A stretch of 64,000 nucleotides of DNA, from positions 15,476,186 to 15,540,185 of the forward strand of contig NC_063052.1 in assembly GCF_018812025.1 (NCBI RefSeq), given 5' to 3'. This DNA is from Megalobrama amblycephala. Its lineage: Eukaryota; Chordata; Actinopteri; Cypriniformes; Xenocyprididae. The notes under the pieces were generated by a model. The model saw only the letters and a list, made by a program, of their open reading frames with translations. It was not told the origin of the DNA and searched no databases. Of this stretch, positions 36,501-48,615 are shown piece by piece. The stretch's first letter is position 1, and every line of letters starts with the position of its first letter. The position numbers and the translations under genes are program-made.

Positions 36501-37840
36501 TTAAATAATCTTACCAACCCTAAACGTTTAAACAGCTGTGTTAATATAACCGATTGCAACAATGTATCATATGGTTTTGATTATTCTAAAACATACAAAT
36601 ATGCAACAATTGTGTTCTTTTGTATCCAGCTGTCATCACACTGTTGCTATGAGGTGAAGGGCAGATAAATACCACAGACAGTAATATGTTACAAGAGTAA
36701 AGGGCCACAGGTCTATTAATAGAGATATGAATGGTTTGGTATCAATAGTGCACGTAGTTCATGCGATGTCAATCAAATATGCATTACAGTCGAGTGTATT
36801 TTGCTTGTCTAATTATCAAGACGGCATGGGGTTAAATCAGAGTCGATGGCTGAAAAGCGGGGGTTGCTGGGAGCCCGTGTTTATCTGCTCTTTTGTGTCG
36901 GGGTCACAAGGCCTTATGGACGCTCACCCAGTTGGCAGTGAACCCTAGCTGTAATTCCCAGCATCCAGTGTGGCTCGTCCATTCAAACAAGAGCTGGAAT
37001 GAAGGAAGCTCCAACAGGCCGTTGGGAGTCGCGCGCTGCTCTGAATTTAGATGACTGGAACAAAAGCCTAGATTCTCCATTAGAGCTTTGAAACTGGTTC
37101 ATCACAACAATGTGCGTGCGGAGAGTAACTACAACTTGATTTATAAAGATTTGTGGGCTTTATTCAGCTTCAGCATCTGCACAAATATGGCATTAAAACA
37201 TTTTTCACTGCTTGCCGAATGCATAAAAATGAAGATTAGTTTTGCTGATACTCTGGCAAATTGTCATTGGTGTCAATCATTAATCACTGAAGTACAGGAT
37301 GTAGTGCATTTTCATTTTGATCCGTGCGTTTTATCACTCAAAGTGACCAATATCAGGTTTCCTGCCAATCATTCTCAAAGAAATCGGAGTCTGGAACCAA
37401 ATATCTTGGACCAAGCCAGTTCAACATGCTTGCAGATAATAAAGATGATGATAAAGTGACTGCAATGGTTTTATTCACATTTTCTAATCATATGAACCTG
37501 GCATGCATTTATCAAACCAAATCCCATAAAGAAGTTGGCACTAAAATTACTTTTATTTTTACTTTTAACTGCTGGACCTGTCCTGTGTCTAAAGCCATGG
37601 CTCATCTATAGGTTTGGGGTTTTGCAAAAAATATATTCTCAGCAAAATTGTGGAAAACTGAGAACAAAAATCATGCTGGTATGTAAACCGAACAGTACGA
37701 CAACCCTTTTTCCCCAGTGGCTATGGTTTCAGATTTTCACCGTAGACATTTACAAAATTAAACATTAGAGATCTAAGCCATAAAATCATAATGCTGATTT
37801 ATAAATTTTCTATACTTTGCTGATTAATAAAACATAACTA
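36501..37840. other. Intergenic DNA, no recognised features
   Basis: Open frames at 36727-36948 and 37088-37459 lack recognisable motifs and splice-site support. Nothing else supported. Confidence 0.4.
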
Positions 37841-39850
37841 CACTATAAAAAATGCTGGGTTAAAAACAACCCAAGTTGGGTTGTTTTAACCCAGCAAATG
37901 GGTTGTCTTAACCCAGCGATTGGGTTGTTTTAACCCAACGAATGGGTTGTCTTAACCCAGCGATTGGATTGTTTTAACCCAACGAATGGGTTGTTTTAAC
38001 CCAGCGATTGGGTTGTTTTAACCCAGCAAATGGGTTGTTGTAACCCAGCGATTGGATTGTTTTAACCCAGTGAATGGATTGTTTTAACCCATCGATTGGA
38101 TTGTTTTAACCCAACGAATGGGTCATTTTAACCCAGTGATTGGATTGTTTTAACCCATCGATTGGATTGTTTTAACCCAACGAATGGGTCATTTTAACCC
38201 AGTGATTGGATTGTTTTAACCCATCGATTGGATTGTTTTAACCCATCGAATGGGTTGTTTTAACCCAGCGATTGGATTGTTTTAACCCAGCAAATGGGTT
38301 GTTGTAACCCAGCGATTGGATTGTTTTAACCCAAATGGATTGTTTAACCCACGATTGGATGTTTTAACCCAACGAATGTCATTTTAACCCAGTGATTGGA
38401 TTGTTTTAACCCATCGATTGGATTGTTTTAACCCATCGATTGGATTGTTTTAACCCAGTGATTGGATTGTTTTAACCCATCGATTGGATTGTTTTAACCC
38501 AACGAATGGGTTGTTTTAACCCGGTGATTGGGTTGTTTTAACCCATCGATTGGATTGTTTTAACCCAACGAATGGGTTGTTTTAACCCATCGATTGGATT
38601 GTTTTAACCCAGTCATTGGATTGTTTTAACCCAACGATTTGGCTGTTTTAACCCAGCAAATGGGTTGTTTTAACCCAGTGATTGGGCTGTTTTAACCCAT
38701 TGATTGGATTGTTTTAACCCATCGATTGGATTGTTTTAACCCAACGAATGGGTTGTTTTAACCCAACGAATGGGTTGTTTTAACCCATCGATTGGATTGT
38801 TTTAACCCAGTCATTGGATTGTTTTAACCCAACGATTTGGCTGTTTTAACCCAGCAAATGGGTTGTTTTAACCCAGTGATTGGGCTGTTTTAACCCAGCG
38901 ATTGGGCTGTTTTAACCCAGCAAATGGGTTGTTTTAACCCAGCGATTGGGCTGTTTTAACCCAGCGAATGGGTTGTTTTAACCCAGCTATTAGCAATTGG
39001 GTTATTTTAACCCAGCAATTGGGCTGTTTTAACCCAGCAAATGGGTTGTTGTAACCCAGCGATTGGATTGTTTTAACCCAGTGAATGGATTGTTTTAACC
39101 CATCGATTGGATTGTTTTAACCCAACTAATGGGTCATTTTAACCCAGTGATTGGATTGTTTTAACCCATCGATTGGATTGTTTTAACCCAGTGATTGGAT
39201 TGTTTTAACCCAGTGAATGGATTGTTTTAACCCATCGATTGGATTGTTTTAACCCATCGATTGGATTGTTTTAACCCAGTGATTGGATTGTTTTAACCCA
39301 GTGATTGGATTGTTTTAACCCATCGATTGGATTGTTTTAACCCAACGAATGGGTCGTTTTAACCCATCGATTAGATTGTTTTAACCCAGTCATTGGATTG
39401 TTTTAACCCAATGATTTGGCTGTTTTAACCCAGCAAATGGGTTGTTTTAACCCAGCGATTGGGCTGTTTTAACCCAGCGAATGGGTTGTTTTAACCCAGC
39501 TATTAGTGATTGGGTTATTTTAAACCAGCAATTGGGTTGTTTTAACCTAGCAATTGGGTTAATTGTTTGCTTAATCTGCTGGGTAGTTTTATTTAACTCA
39601 ACTATTGTTTAAAAATTACTGTATTTTTTCCAAATGAACCCAAAATATGTTGGAAATTAACATTTATTAACAAGTTTAATAAAATATAATTAAACAATTG
39701 CTTATAAATAAATGTTCACCTTTTGATTATTATTGTTTCCTCTAGTAATTATGTGTCTGATTTTTAATTTCCAACATATTTTGGCAAACATTTAACCCAG
39801 GCGCTGGGTTAAAACAACCTATTCGCTGGGTTTGTCCATTTTTTAGAGTG
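37841..39850. mobile_element. CACTNTAAAAA family element, copy B with left arm expanded
   Basis: The element starts CACTATAAAAAATGCTGGG and ends TTTTTTAGAGTG, with TA directly outside both ends (37839-37840 and 39851-39852). The CACT start and the 2-bp flank suit a CACTA/EnSpm-type non-autonomous element. The right third (39565-39790) is the same core as copy A. The left arm has become a 22-bp minisatellite of about 1.7 kb. Confidence 0.85.
37880..39562. repeat. 22-bp minisatellite in copy B (about 75 units)
   Basis: The unit is of the form GATTGGATTGTTTTAACCCA plus TC, with GGGTTG, GGGCTG and GGGTCA variants. 44- and 66-bp higher-order periods occur, e.g. alternating CGAATGGGTCATTTTAACCC and CGATTGGATTG units near 38110-38220. 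Confidence 0.97.
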
Positions 39851-42101
39851 TACAATATATTTAAGATATATTACAAAATATTAAAATGCACAAAAGCTTT
39901 TTGCAAACTCATTATTGCAATTTTTGATTTGACCATGTCATTACCAATGTTTTATGCAATTGGTGGGATCTGCAGACAGTTCAGGGGTATGAAAGAGTTA
40001 AACTGTGAAACTCATCTATAGGACTGGACAGGAACATGTCCGTCATTTTTCAAAGACATGAACTTCAAATGCACATGTGCTAGATAACATTATTCAGCTC
40101 AATTGAGAGAAAACAAAAGCCTTGAATAACATCAAGGGCACGACTGAGAGAAACAGACTCAAAGAGAGCGATAAGATAAATCAAGAATAGGTTTACAGTG
40201 TGTGGACAGAGATTACCAGTAAAACATCTACTTTAAAGCCAATGAAAGAGTTTAATAAAGGTTAATTCCAAAATCGACAGAACACTCTGGGTCACATAGT
40301 AGCATAAAGGTGTCTTTTTCTCCTTTTCTTTCGTTCTTTTAGCCCAGGAACATTTTTACATCCTCTATTTCTGTCAAATGTACTGCACAGGACCTTTATT
40401 CAACAGGCTGGAATGACGGCAATCTGAAACCCCCAAATTATGTTCAAATATTGGTAGAGTCAGATTGATTCTGCCAGCCGTTAACCACTTTTCCGATTTG
40501 CTGTGATTCCTGATTGGACCCCTGGGAGCTGAACCTGTTTACTATATAAAATATAATTGCGTTCACAGCGAATGAGGTGTGATCGAGTCCCGCCTTCTAG
40601 CGAAAATTCAATAACCGATTTATTGCAATTAATGGGCGACTGTGTTAACAAAACTCGAGTCTGACAAGCGCTGTGCAAATCCAGGAAATGATACATCCTC
40701 ATTTATTTGTAATTATGCTGTATTGCTCCCAGATGCAGTGCATTATGGGCAATCCATCAGGGTTCACCAATTGAGCTGGGGTTTGTTGTCCGGCGCTGAC
40801 ACGTTCACCTTCGGTTACTCGCTGTTTACATTGGCCTCGGCGAGCGCACAACTGTCTGTGTGACATCACTAATGCGGGACAAATCCTGAGCGGTTGCTAT
40901 GAGTGTCAGTGTATGTCTTTCTGTGACATCCATGAGGAGATGTGAGTTTCGCCCTCTTGTGAGTCTAAACTCAGCTTTCAACAAATAATCTGTTAACTCT
41001 TTATTCGCCATTGACGAGAATTTTCTGTCATAGACGAGTGTTTGTGTTTCCACTGGTATATGGTAGGGGGCGCTGTTGAGCATCTTCTGAAATAGTACAC
41101 AGTGCACAGTTTGATGTTTGATGATCGCATTATTTAACATGTGCGTCAGCAATGCTTCTATCACTTGTTTCTGCTTTTTCTTCGCCTGTGTTTTGATCCG
41201 AAGATTCTGTACTCTGTCAGAAGATGCGTAATAGCGCCCACTACCGCATAACAGAGAAAACATGGATTGCCGGAAAAACTTGTCAATAGCAGGAGAAGCA
41301 TCGTGTCATAAATAACGGAAAATCAAGTCAATGGTGGGGAAAGAATTAAAATACAAATTACAAACTATCATGTAACTGCTCTTCAAAATATACCAATCAA
41401 CATTGAGAGCATCTTCAGGGACTTTCTTTACCAAACCAGCGCTCTTTCGTCCTCTAACCGGCGCTGATGGCATCTGCTCAGAATCTGTATTTTCATTCCA
41501 GCTGTGAATGGAGGCTTTGTGTGGTTTGAGGGAAACCTGCTCTCTGGGAAGTGTCAGAAGGGTAGTACTTACATTGTTATCTGAAGATAGAGGCCAGAAA
41601 TGGTTTCCAGACTCCTGCAGTTCTTTAGCAGAAACACTGGACTGATCTGCGGGCACGTGCAGCGCTCCAGAAGTTTATATATTCGTAAAGACTTTCCAAT
41701 TGTTTGGCACCATTTTGAACTTTAGGCATGTCATTTCTCGAATTGAAGTGAAACTTATATTGGCATGTTCGTGTCAGCCAAGTTCGTTCTATTAACTGTT
41801 TGTTTGATTCTAACCTGGTTCAGAATGTCACTCTAATAGACTGTGTTCAGATTGCCAGCATATGTTAGCAGCCCTGGCACATGTTCAGTTCTTTTAACCT
41901 TTACCTTTGGAGCACAATTGCTCTCAGAGCACTTAGTTGAGCAAGCAAATACTTTCCCTCCAGTGTGGGACAAAAGCAGCTGAGATCGGCAATGATAGCG
42001 AGCCGTTTCTTACATATCCTCCAGTAAAATGCATTATTTCTCATTGAAAACACCTCAGGAAAAAATAATAATGCATGTGTATGAAATAAATGAAAATACT
42101 A
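39851..42101. other. Intergenic DNA with a possible decayed repeat
   Basis: At 40826-41263 a minus-strand frame of 145 codons reads through sequence I think is a common fish repeat. At 41306-41656 a protein-like minus-strand frame is described separately. The rest is unremarkable. Confidence 0.4.
41306..41656 (-). other. Protein-like open frame, unrecognised
   Basis: The 116-codon frame includes VSAKELQESGNHFWPLSSDN, PREQVSLKPHKASIHSW and SAPVRGRKSAGLVKKVPED, a composition typical of disordered coding sequence rather than chance AT-rich DNA. A GTAAGT donor lies after the SSDNN codons near 41570, and TGCCCGCAG, an acceptor-like sequence, lies just upstream near 41648. The 80-bp exon so defined would be SVSAKELQESGNH...SDNN. 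No family is recognised. It could be a host exon, a decayed transposase gene or chance. The last ~25 codons look non-coding. Confidence 0.25.
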
Positions 42102-43788
42102 CACTCTAAAAGGTTGGATTGAAAATGGACAAACCAGCGGTTGGGTTGAATGTTTGCCCAACGTGCTGAGAAGTTATTAATAAGGAATTTAATGTTTATT
42201 GTTTAATAATAATTCATTAAACTTATTAATACATGTTTTTCTATTAAACATATTTTTGGCTCATTTTAAGCAAGAAATACAGTATTTTTTAAACAATACT
42301 TGGGTTATATGAAAATGCGGCAAACATTTAACCCAAATCGCTGGGTTAAAACAACCCAACCGTTGGGTTAAAGCAATCCATTCGCTGGGTTAAAACAACC
42401 CAACCGTTGGGTTAAAACAATCCATTCACTGGGTTAAAATAACTCAACCGCTGAGTTAAATCAACTCAATCACTGGGTTAAAACAATCCATTCGCTGGGT
42501 TAAAACAACCCAGTCGTTGGGTTAAAACAATCCATTCACTGGGTTAAAATAACTCAACCGCTGGGTTAAATCAACTCAATCGCTGGGTTAAAACAATCCA
42601 ATGGCTGGGTTAAAACAATCCATTCGCTGGGTTAAAACAACCCAATCGTTGGGTTAAAACAATCCATTCACTGGGTTAAAATAACTCAACCGCTGGGTTA
42701 AATCAACTCAATCGCTGGGTTAAAACAATCCAATGGCTGGGTTAAAACAACCCAATTGTTGGGCTAAAACAATCCATTCGCTGGGTTAAAATAACTCAAC
42801 CGCTGGGTTAAATCAACTCAATCACTGGTTTAAAACAATCCATTCGCTGGGTTAAAATAACTCAACCGCTGGGTTAAATCAACTCAATCACTGGTTTAAA
42901 ACAATCCATTCGCTGGGTTAAAACAACCCAATCGTTGGGTTAAAACAATCCATTCACTGAGTTAAAATAACTCAACCGCTGGGTTAAATCGACTCAATCG
43001 CTAGGTTAAAACAACCCAATGGCTGGGTTAAAACAACCCAATCGTTGGGTTAAAACAGTCCATTCACTGGGTTAAAATAAGTCAACCGCTGGGTTAAATC
43101 AACTCAATCGCTGGGTTAAAACAACCCAATTGCTGGGTTAAAACAATCCAATGGCTGGGTTAAAACAACCCAATCGTTGGGATAAAACAATCCATTCACT
43201 GGGTTAAAAATACCCAATGGCTGGGTTTAAACAACCCAATTGTTGGGCTAAAACAATCCATTCACTGGGTTAAAACAACCCAATCGTTGGGTTAAAACAA
43301 TCCATTCACTGGGTTAAAAATACCCAATGGCTGGGTTTAAACAATCCATTCGCTGGGTTAAAACAACCCATTCTCTGGGTTAAAACAACCCATTCTCTGG
43401 GTTAAAACAACCCATTCTCTGGGTTAAAACAACCCATTCTCTGGGTTAAAACAACTCAACCGCTGATTTAAATCAACTCAATCACTGGGTTAAAACAATC
43501 CATTTTCTGGGCTAAAACAACCCAATCGCTGGGTTAAAACAACCCAATTGCTGGGTTAAAAACAACCCAATGGCTGGGTTAAAACAATCCATTCACTGGG
43601 TTAAAACAACCCAATTGTTGGGCTAAAACAATCCATTCTCTGGGTTAAAACAACTCAACCGCTGGGTTAAATCAACTCAATCACTGGGTTAAAACAACCC
43701 AATCGCTGGGTTAAAAACAACCCAAACACAGATTTTGTCCATTTTCAACCCAACTTGGGTTGTTTTTAACCCAGCATTTTTTAAAGTG
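42102..43788. mobile_element. CACTNTAAAAA family element, copy C with right arm expanded
   Basis: The element starts CACTCTAAAAGG and ends TTTTTTAAAGTG, again with TA outside both ends (42100-42101 and 43789-43790). The core (about 42165-42310) lies at the left. The right arm is expanded into units that are the inverse complement of those in copy B. The expansions in B and C therefore arose independently on opposite arms. Confidence 0.85.
42335..43735. repeat. 22-bp minisatellite in copy C (about 63 units)
   Basis: The unit is GCTGGGTTAAAACAACCCAA plus TC with variants. The marker AATAACTCAACCGCTG recurs near 42440, 42550, 42682, 42792, 42858, 42968 and 43078, i.e. mostly at 110 bp. That is a five-unit higher-order repeat, with 66- and 132-bp exceptions that are also multiples of 22. 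Confidence 0.97.
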
Positions 43789-43824
43789 TACCATTTAAAA
43801 GTTTGGGTTCAGTATTTTGTTTAA

Positions 43825-44497
43825 AGGTCCCGTTTTTCGTGGTTTTTTGAAGCTTTGATTGTGTTTATAGTGTGCAATATAACATATGTTCATGTTTCGC
43901 GTGTAAAAAAACACAGTATTTTTCACATAATTTACTTATCTGTATACCGCAGTTTCCACTGTCATAAAAACGGGCTGATGACTTCCTTGTTCTATGAAGT
44001 CCCTCCTCCAGAAATACGTAACGAGTTCTGATTGTGCCAGCGGTTCCTGTGTTGTGATTCGACAGCAGCTCTTAGCGCATCTTGCCCGGAAAGGTCACGC
44101 CTCTTACCATAACGTGGAGATGCACGCGCTCAGTGTTATTGTAAACATGTCTTTAATTTTACCCTATCAATTTGAGCCGGAATCAGACCCGGTGACTGCG
44201 GGGTGAAAATAACAGCATTTCGACGACATGGCGACAAACACACTCTACAAACGCAACTCTTGTGTATTCCTGTGGGCGGAGGTTAGTCAAAAAACTGTTT
44301 TAGTGACGTCATTAAAGAAGGAAGTAGAGGGATGTAGTCCAAACTGGCCGTTCGATGTAGGCGACTTCTGTTAAATAAAATATCTCGCTTGGCATTGAAC
44401 TTTGAGCTTTAAAATTTTACAGATTTTATTTATACTCTAACAACAACATTACACACTAACTAAAGTTTGAAACATGGGATCACGAAGAACGGGACCT
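43825..44497. mobile_element. TTAA-flanked TIR element (673 bp)
   Basis: The left end AGGTCCCGTTTTTCGTG and the right end CACGAAGAACGGGACCT are inverted repeats, with TTAA directly outside on both sides (43821-43824 and 44498-44501). This suits Kolobok or piggyBac-type targeting; the AGG start favours Kolobok-like. It has split a copy of the abundant repeat whose pieces lie at 43793-43820 and 44502-44590. Part of its interior matches 13620-13710. Confidence 0.88.
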
Positions 44498-44501
44498 TTA
44501 A

Positions 44502-44590
44502 ATAAATGAATTATATTATAAAGCAAGGATGCATTAAACTGCACTAAAGTGACAGAAAAGTATGTGGTTATTGGTGAGCAGAAGAATCCC
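44502..44590 (+). repeat. Fragment of abundant fish repeat, right half
   Basis: GCAAGGATGCATTAAACTG and AAAGTGACAG segments resemble the repeat at 36044-36500. The left piece is at 43793-43820, across the TTAA insertion. Confidence 0.55.
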
Positions 44591-45359
<769 letters not shown>

Positions 45360-45694
45360 ATGCAAAAAAAGTTGCTTTTTATTAATAATCTGCAAAAATA
45401 AAGTTGCTTGTTATTAAAAATCTTACATAAATCTTTAATAAAGTAATTTTTGGTCTTTATTTTTTTAAAAATATGAAAATGAAGTGAGTTTGTGCTTAAA
45501 ACAAGAACAAATATCCGTCAGTGGAGTTAAAATTAAACTTCATTCAAAGGGAAAATCTTTTTTTTTATCTTTTAAAAAGCCTTTATTTGCAGGGCAGGGC
45601 TACATTTAAAAAAAAAAAAAAAAAAAAAACACAGAGGAATAAAAGTTTGTTTTACTTCATTGGCTTGTTATTTGATTGCTTATGGTTGATTTAA

Positions 45695-45860
45695 TGTTTC
45701 CGCCACTGAATAAAAAATAAAAAGGTCACTGCGACTTTATATCTCGCAATTCTGAGAATAAAAAAAGTTAGAATTGCAAGATGTGAACTCGCAATTGTGA
45801 GATAAAAAGTCACAATTATCTTTTAAATTGTTTTATTTATGGCGGAAACAAGCTTCCATA
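45695..45860. mobile_element. Compact relative of the 2740-5431 TIR element
   Basis: The left side TGTTTCCGCCACTGAATAAA and the right end GGCGGAAACAAGCTTCCATA are inverted. The interior contains GCGACTTTATATCTCGCAAT and GATAAAAAGTCACAATTA, the module amplified in intron 1 of angpt1. The outermost ~10 bp of the left terminus are missing. ATTTAA is present on both sides (45689-45694 and 45861-45866), which could be a 6-bp duplication. Confidence 0.75.
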
Positions 45861-47070
45861 ATTTAAGGATCTAACCAGTCAAAATGATGTGGTTTCGACC
45901 CCTGTTTGATTGACAGGTGATCTGACCAATCATAACACAGAATGCACCATTTTGTCCAACAAACAAACTTGACAGGAGAGTTAATAAATTAATGTCAGTG
46001 GACTTGAACTTTAAAAATGAACTTCCGCAGTTGAAACAACATACCTTCTGATGTTCATTCATGTTGATTTGGTGCTGTAACTAGTAAAGAGGAAGAGATG
46101 ATCGGTTCACACTACAGCGATTTGTCACGAGACATTAAAGAGCCACAAAATGGTATTTACTGTTTAAATCTCTTTAAAAAAAGTCTCAGCTTTCAAACCG
46201 TTTCATACCAGTTGTCGGCATGTTTTCAGCGTCCTCTTTGCGCCGCAATGTACTTTTCACTGCGTGAGAACATGATGTGTGGCACGAGAGCGTCATGGCC
46301 TGTCAGACGTAGCAACAGTAACTAATGGGGACGGGTCTTTGCGAAGGGTCAATTGAAGCGAATTCACGTTCTTGTTATCTGGCGTGTCGCAGAAGTGTCA
46401 GATTTGATCCCAACACCAGACACCACAGGTTTGAATTAGAGCTGAGAATGCAAAACACTCCGGTCTAGACTTACACTGATGGAATGTCTCTCGACTCACA
46501 CACACTGTCTTTACACACACACACACAAAAAGAGAGAGCAAACAGTGAGCTGACGCTGTGGTGAATCCACATGTCTGTCTTCAACTAACGAACCTCCACA
46601 GAATATACGGCCCAGTCGAGATCGTTTAAAGCTCCACAGTCAAGATGTCTTTCCTACGTGTAGAAAAAGAGTCAACATTAAATGCTTTGACACTAATTCT
46701 TGCTCAACTGCAGGGAAATTCAAAACCGACTCCTCAGAGAAACATTACCAAGCAGGAAACTCATACATTTAACCCCAAACTCCAGCTTTCAGATAACCTC
46801 TGCTGTCTCAGTCACAGAGGATCTTCACGACCACAAATGAGCTCCAGTATCGATACGCCAGCATCAAACTGACTCTGATTAAAGACTCTTGAGATTAGGG
46901 ATTAAGGCTTTGTGTTTTAGGCCTGACGTAATGGGCCAGACGATCTTCTTTATCAGTGCTGCAGTGTCCAACTCATCTTGAGGGGTAATTTAAACCTGCG
47001 GCTTTGAAAGCCCATTCATCAGAGAGGCACGCGAACGGTCCGGAGCAGGGCCAGATAGAGGGCCTGCATG
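45861..47070. other. Intergenic DNA, no recognised features
   Basis: A short CA tract lies near 46517. Open frames of 60-75 codons carry no recognised motif. Confidence 0.4.
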
Positions 47071-47074
47071 TTAA

Positions 47075-47498
47075 AGAGGAACTATTAGTGTGTAAAGTTT
47101 CTGTTTGAGCATGAAAAAGCTTATTATTATTCTCTATATCAGTGTCAGTGTTTCTGAACTCCATCTTGAGTTTTCTTCACAATATTTGTCATTTAAATAA
47201 TTAATATGCAGAATAAAGGGGCGGGGCCTGGTTGAGTTAGTTAGTAGTGTGTTGAAACTGGCGGTTATGGTAAGGGGCGGGACATTTCCCAAACACCAAT
47301 CACAACACACTGCTCCAGCCGACCAATCAGAGCACATTGTGCTTTTCAGAAGGAGGGGCTTCATAGAGACAGGAACTAAACAGAGCGTTACTGACAGACT
47401 GGGAAGAGAGGAGCTGCAACAATGGAGAATATGAGGAAAATAATCAACATTCAATCTAGTAGAGCCCAAAAACAACATCAAGACTTAATAGGACTCTC
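47075..47498. mobile_element. Probable TTAA-type element
   Basis: The left end AGAGGAACTATTAGTGTG follows TTAA (47071-47074). The right end TTAATAGGACTCTCT is a weaker inverted match followed by TCAA. The interior carries GGGGCGGGGCC and GGGGCGGGACATTTCC segments like related elements. Right end decayed. Confidence 0.5.
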
Positions 47499-47860
47499 TC
47501 AAATGTCACTCTGCAAACAGTTTGACTAAATTATGCAAATGGAAGGGGTATCTAATCTCTCTGCAGAAGTGCTGTGGTGGGATGATCAAAGTTGAGAGTG
47601 TATTCCTCTCTTCTCCAGACAGTGATTGGCTAAGGAAGGCAGATAGCCTCTTCTGACCCCACAGGAGAACAATCGATCAGCCGCTGCTTTATCTGGGCCG
47701 AGGTGACGGTGAAGATGAGCAAGACAGACAGTCCCTAAGAGGCTGATAATGAGAACAAGATATTCAGAGCGTCAAGACTGAACCCAGACCAGCTATTATT
47801 TGGAGGGGGAAAAATATGGTATATATTTCTCTCAGAAAAAGGGTTCAATATAGAACTCTA

Positions 47861-48611
47861 GGGTTCTATTAGTTCACCCAAAAATGAAATTCTGTCATTA
47901 ATGACTCACCCTCATGTCGTTCCACACCCATAAGACCTTTGTTCATCTTCAGAACACAAATTAAAATATTTTTGATGAAATCCGAGAGGTACTTGACTCG
48001 TCCAATATAATCAACACTTTCAAGGTCCAGAAAGGTACTAAAGACATCGTTAAAACAGTCATGTGACTGCAGTGGTTCAAACTTAATGTTATGAAGAGAC
48101 GAGAATACTTTTTGTGCGCAAAAACAAAACAAAAATAATGACTTTATTCAACAATCTGTGTCATTATCTTACGCAGGTGACGCACAGTGAAGCTTCTGTG
48201 TTTACGTCCGAATGCCGGCTCAGTATTGGCCAAAGCTGATCACGTGATGCAGGAGCCGGCCAATAATGAGTCGGCGTTCTGACGTAAACAACATATGAGA
48301 ATGACACAGAAGAGAAGAGATTGTTGAATAAAGTGGTTATTTTTGTTTTGTTTTTGCGCACAAAAAGTATTTTCGTCTTTTCATAACATTAAGGTTGAAG
48401 CACTGCAGTCACATGACTGTTTTAACGATGTCTTTAGTTCCTTTCTGAACCTTGAAAGTGTTGATTATATTGGACGAGTCATATACCTCTCGGATTTCAT
48501 CAAAAATATCTTAATTTGTGTTCTGAAGATGAACGAAGGTCTTATAGGTGTGGAGCGACATGAGGGAGAGTAATTAATGACAGAAATTACATTTTTGGGT
48601 GAACTAACCCT
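47861..48611. mobile_element. Foldback (long-TIR) element, 750 bp
   Basis: Two arms of roughly 300 bp are inverse complements: left from TTAGTTCACCCAAAAATGAA, right to its mirror TTTTTGGGTGAACTAACCCT. TTAA follows the right end (48612-48615), while the left flank is decayed. The central loop (about 48165-48300) contains GATCACGTGATGCAGG and pairs poorly. Matching 76-87-codon frames on opposite strands are arms of the palindrome, not genes. Confidence 0.88.
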
Positions 48612-48615
48612 TTAA

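Noticed and set aside
40826..41263. 145-codon minus-strand frame
   Set aside because: Reads through sequence that resembles a common fish interspersed repeat (I recall similar text from memory only); no domain or start context.
37880..43735. CRISPR-like regularity of 22-bp repeats
   Set aside because: Units are directly contiguous without unique spacers, lie in TIR elements and in a vertebrate genome.
48343..48573. 76-codon frame (CFCAQKVFSSFHNIK) and its partner on the other strand
   Set aside because: The two are the arms of one palindromic transposon.
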